Positions 4,717 to 6,160 of a stretch of DNA of 6,160 bases are shown here, piece after piece. The translations under genes were made by a program, and so were the position numbers. The stretch is from Paracoccaceae bacterium. GTDB lineage: Bacteria > Pseudomonadota > Alphaproteobacteria > Rhodobacterales > Rhodobacteraceae. Positions within the stretch are counted from its first letter, which is position 1; the number at the start of each line of letters is the position of its first letter. Below the pieces are notes generated by a model, which did not search any database, was not told the origin of the DNA, and saw nothing but the letters and a program-made list of their open reading frames with translations. The stretch is from NCBI GenBank assembly GCA_020832725.1, contig JAFIEC010000007.1, forward strand, positions 1 through 6,160. Reading direction: 5' to 3'.

Positions 4717-6096
4717 ATGGAGTTGATGGATACCCTGCTGTTGTCCCGCATCCAGTTCGCGGCGAACATCTCGTTCCACATCCTGTTTCCCACCATCACC
4801 ATCGCGCTGGGCTGGGTGCTGGTGTTCTTCAAGTGGCGCCACGCGGCGACGGGCGATGAGACCTGGATGGAGGCCTATTTCTTCTGGGTGAAGGTCTTTG
4901 CCCTCAGCTTTGCACTCGGGGTCGTCTCGGGGATCACCATGTCCTTCCAGTTCGGCACCAACTGGCCGGGCTTCATGGAGAGCGTGGGCAACATCGCGGG
5001 CCCGCTTCTGGCCTATGAGATCCTGACCGCGTTCTTCCTCGAGGCCGTGTTCCTCGGCATCATGCTCTTTGGCTATCGTCGGGTGCCGGGATGGGCGCAT
5101 ACCGGGGCGACCGTGCTGGTGGCGGTGGGCACGACGATGTCGGCTTTCTGGATCCTCGTGCTGAACTCATGGATGCACACGCCCCAGGGATTCGAGATGC
5201 GCGAGGGCGTGGCCCATGCGACCGACTGGCTGGCAATCGTGTTCACCCCCTCGATGCCCTACCGGCTGGCGCATGTGCTGCTGGCATCGGGGCTGACGGT
5301 CGCCTTTCTCATGGCCGGGATCGCCGCCTATCGCTGGCTGAAAGGCGAGCGCGGCGCAGAGGTCCGCCTGACGCTGCGGATGGGCCTGTGGATGGGGGCG
5401 CTGCTGATCCCGCTGCAGATCGTGGCGGGTGATCTGCACGGGCTCAACACATTGGAGCACCAGCCCGCCAAGGTCGCCGCGATGGAGGGCAACTGGGAGA
5501 CGCGCGGCAACGTGCCCCTGGTGCTGTTCGCGCTGCCTGACGAGGCGGCCCGCACCAATCGTGCCGAGATCGCCATCCCCGGGGCCGCCAGCCTGATCCT
5601 CACCCACAGCCTGTCGGGCGAGGTGCCGGGGCTGAACGATTTCGTGGCCGAGGACGGAACCCGGCTTCATCCGCCGGTAGCGCCCGTCTTCTGGGCGTTC
5701 CGGGTGATGGTGGGAACCGGCCTGCTGATGCTGGCGGCAAGCTGGGCAGGCCTTGCGCTGATGCGCCGTGGCCGCGGGCCCGAGGCCCTGCCCCGGCCGT
5801 TCTTGATGGCGCTTGTCCCCTTTGCCTTTTCGGGCTGGGTGGCAACGCTAGCAGGGTGGTACACCACCGAAATCGGCCGCCAGCCCTGGCTGGTGACGGG
5901 GGTGCTGCGCACAGACGCCGCGGTGGGGGACGTGGCGCCTGCGATGGTTCTGGGGACATTGCTGGTCTATCTGGCCGTCTATGCCGTGCTGGTTGCCGCC
6001 TATGTCGCGACCCTGTTCCATCTGGCGCGTCGAAGGGCGGATGGTGGCCACGTGCTGCCGCGCCCCTCATACCCCGCGCCCCACCCGGCGGAGTAG
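4717..6096 (+). CDS. cydA: Cytochrome bd ubiquinol oxidase subunit I (short-Q-loop, CioA-type)
   Basis: This 459-residue inner-membrane protein is the quinol-oxidising haem subunit of a bd-type terminal oxidase, which reduces O2 to water. Canonical residues are visible. H21 (in ISFHILFP) matches the E. coli H19 haem ligand. E101 and E109 (in LAYEILTAFFLEAVFLG) match E99 and E107. H186 and M331 (in FWAFRVM, with R329) match the haem b558 ligands H186 and M393. K252 and E257 (in PAKVAAME) match the Q-loop residues K252 and E257. GRQPW lies at 387-391. Compared with E. coli CydA (522 residues) it is about 60 residues shorter, chiefly in the Q loop. That fits the cyanide-insensitive CioA class, though actual cyanide insensitivity is not provable from sequence. 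The extreme C-terminus (441-459) is a proline-rich hydrophilic tail. The start is set by GGAAAGGA 7 bases upstream. cydB follows at once. Confidence 0.97.
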   Translation: MELMDTLLLSRIQFAANISFHILFPTITIALGWVLVFFKWRHAATGDETWMEAYFFWVKVFALSFALGVVSGITMSFQFGTNWPGFMESVGNIAGPLLAYEILTAFFLEAVFLGIMLFGYRRVPGWAHTGATVLVAVGTTMSAFWILVLNSWMHTPQGFEMREGVAHATDWLAIVFTPSMPYRLAHVLLASGLTVAFLMAGIAAYRWLKGERGAEVRLTLRMGLWMGALLIPLQIVAGDLHGLNTLEHQPAKVAAMEGNWETRGNVPLVLFALPDEAARTNRAEIAIPGAASLILTHSLSGEVPGLNDFVAEDGTRLHPPVAPVFWAFRVMVGTGLLMLAASWAGLALMRRGRGPEALPRPFLMALVPFAFSGWVATLAGWYTTEIGRQPWLVTGVLRTDAAVGDVAPAMVLGTLLVYLAVYAVLVAAYVATLFHLARRRADGGHVLPRPSYPAPHPAE

Positions 6097-6100
6097 CCCC

Positions 6101-6160
6101 CTGCTGTTCGGATTCCCCCCGGATGTCTGGCTTCCCGTGGGCTTCGCCGGCCTGATGGGG
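6101..6160 (+). CDS. cydB: Cytochrome bd ubiquinol oxidase subunit II, N-terminal fragment (runs off the window)
   Basis: The frame starting at 6101 reads LLFGFPPDVW followed by LPVGFAGLMG up to the last base. This resembles the N-terminus and first membrane helix of the CydB/CioB class, and the position directly after cydA fits. CydB binds CydA in the membrane and completes the oxidase. The start is uncertain. GGAG at 6090-6093, overlapping the cydA stop, is 7 bases before CTG 6101 and 10 before CTG 6104, implying a rare CTG start. The nearest conventional in-frame starts are ATG 6041 and GTG 6044, inside cydA. They would add about 20 residues rich in Cys, Arg and Pro that do not look like a CydB N-terminus. 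The homologous part is marked here. Only 20 residues are visible, so the identity leans on context. Confidence 0.72.
   Translation, partial: MLFGFPPDVWLPVGFAGLMG

Noticed and set aside
4717..6096. Assignment as a long-Q-loop E. coli-type CydA
   Set aside because: The protein is about 60 residues shorter than the E. coli subunit, with the deficit mainly after the K252/E257 region, which fits the short-loop class.
1..6160. tRNA, rRNA, CRISPR array, insertion sequence, integrase or attachment site
   Set aside because: I saw no clover-leaf pattern, regularly spaced repeats, transposase-like protein or terminal inverted repeats. Composition is uniform, so there is no sign of a mobile segment.

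Overview
This is a GC-rich chromosomal window whose gene families and codon use (third positions overwhelmingly G or C) suggest an alphaproteobacterium, most likely of the Rhodobacteraceae/Paracoccaceae type. That placement is an inference from composition and protein style, not a database match. I see no rRNA, tRNA, CRISPR array, insertion sequence or integrase.

Layout, left to right. Positions 1-86 are non-coding and hold a hairpin. Positions 87-1196 (+) encode an AbrB-type duplicated polytopic membrane protein. It converges, with only 21 bases between stop codons, on a minus-strand TTC38-like tetratricopeptide protein (1218-2531, or to 2561 with the upstream ATG). A roughly 200-base divergent intergenic region follows. 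It carries two small inverted repeats and a 27-codon leader ORF (2708-2791) with a near-perfect Shine-Dalgarno. The leader stop overlaps the start of a crotonase/enoyl-CoA hydratase family gene (2788-3585, +). After 67 bases comes a MddA/ICMT-like integral-membrane methyltransferase family gene (3653-4483, +). After a further 107 bases with an inverted repeat comes a 40-codon ORF (4591-4713, +) with genomic-style codon use. It ends three bases before cydA (4717-6096, +), the quinol-oxidising haem subunit of a short-Q-loop, cyanide-insensitive-type cytochrome bd oxidase. The window ends inside the start of cydB, the second subunit.

How the genes may work together: cydAB form the clear functional unit, a terminal quinol oxidase for low-oxygen or inhibitor-stressed respiration. 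The 40-codon ORF sits where it would be translationally coupled to cydA. The MddA-like methyltransferase just upstream raises the possibility of a link between volatile sulfur compounds and bd respiration, but this is only positional inference. The AbrB-like, TTC38-like and crotonase genes show no obvious shared pathway.

I do not see a large novel system. The items most worth a second look are the two short ORFs coupled to the crotonase and cydA, the ambiguous (possibly CTG) start of cydB, and the crotonase with glycine in place of its first catalytic glutamate.
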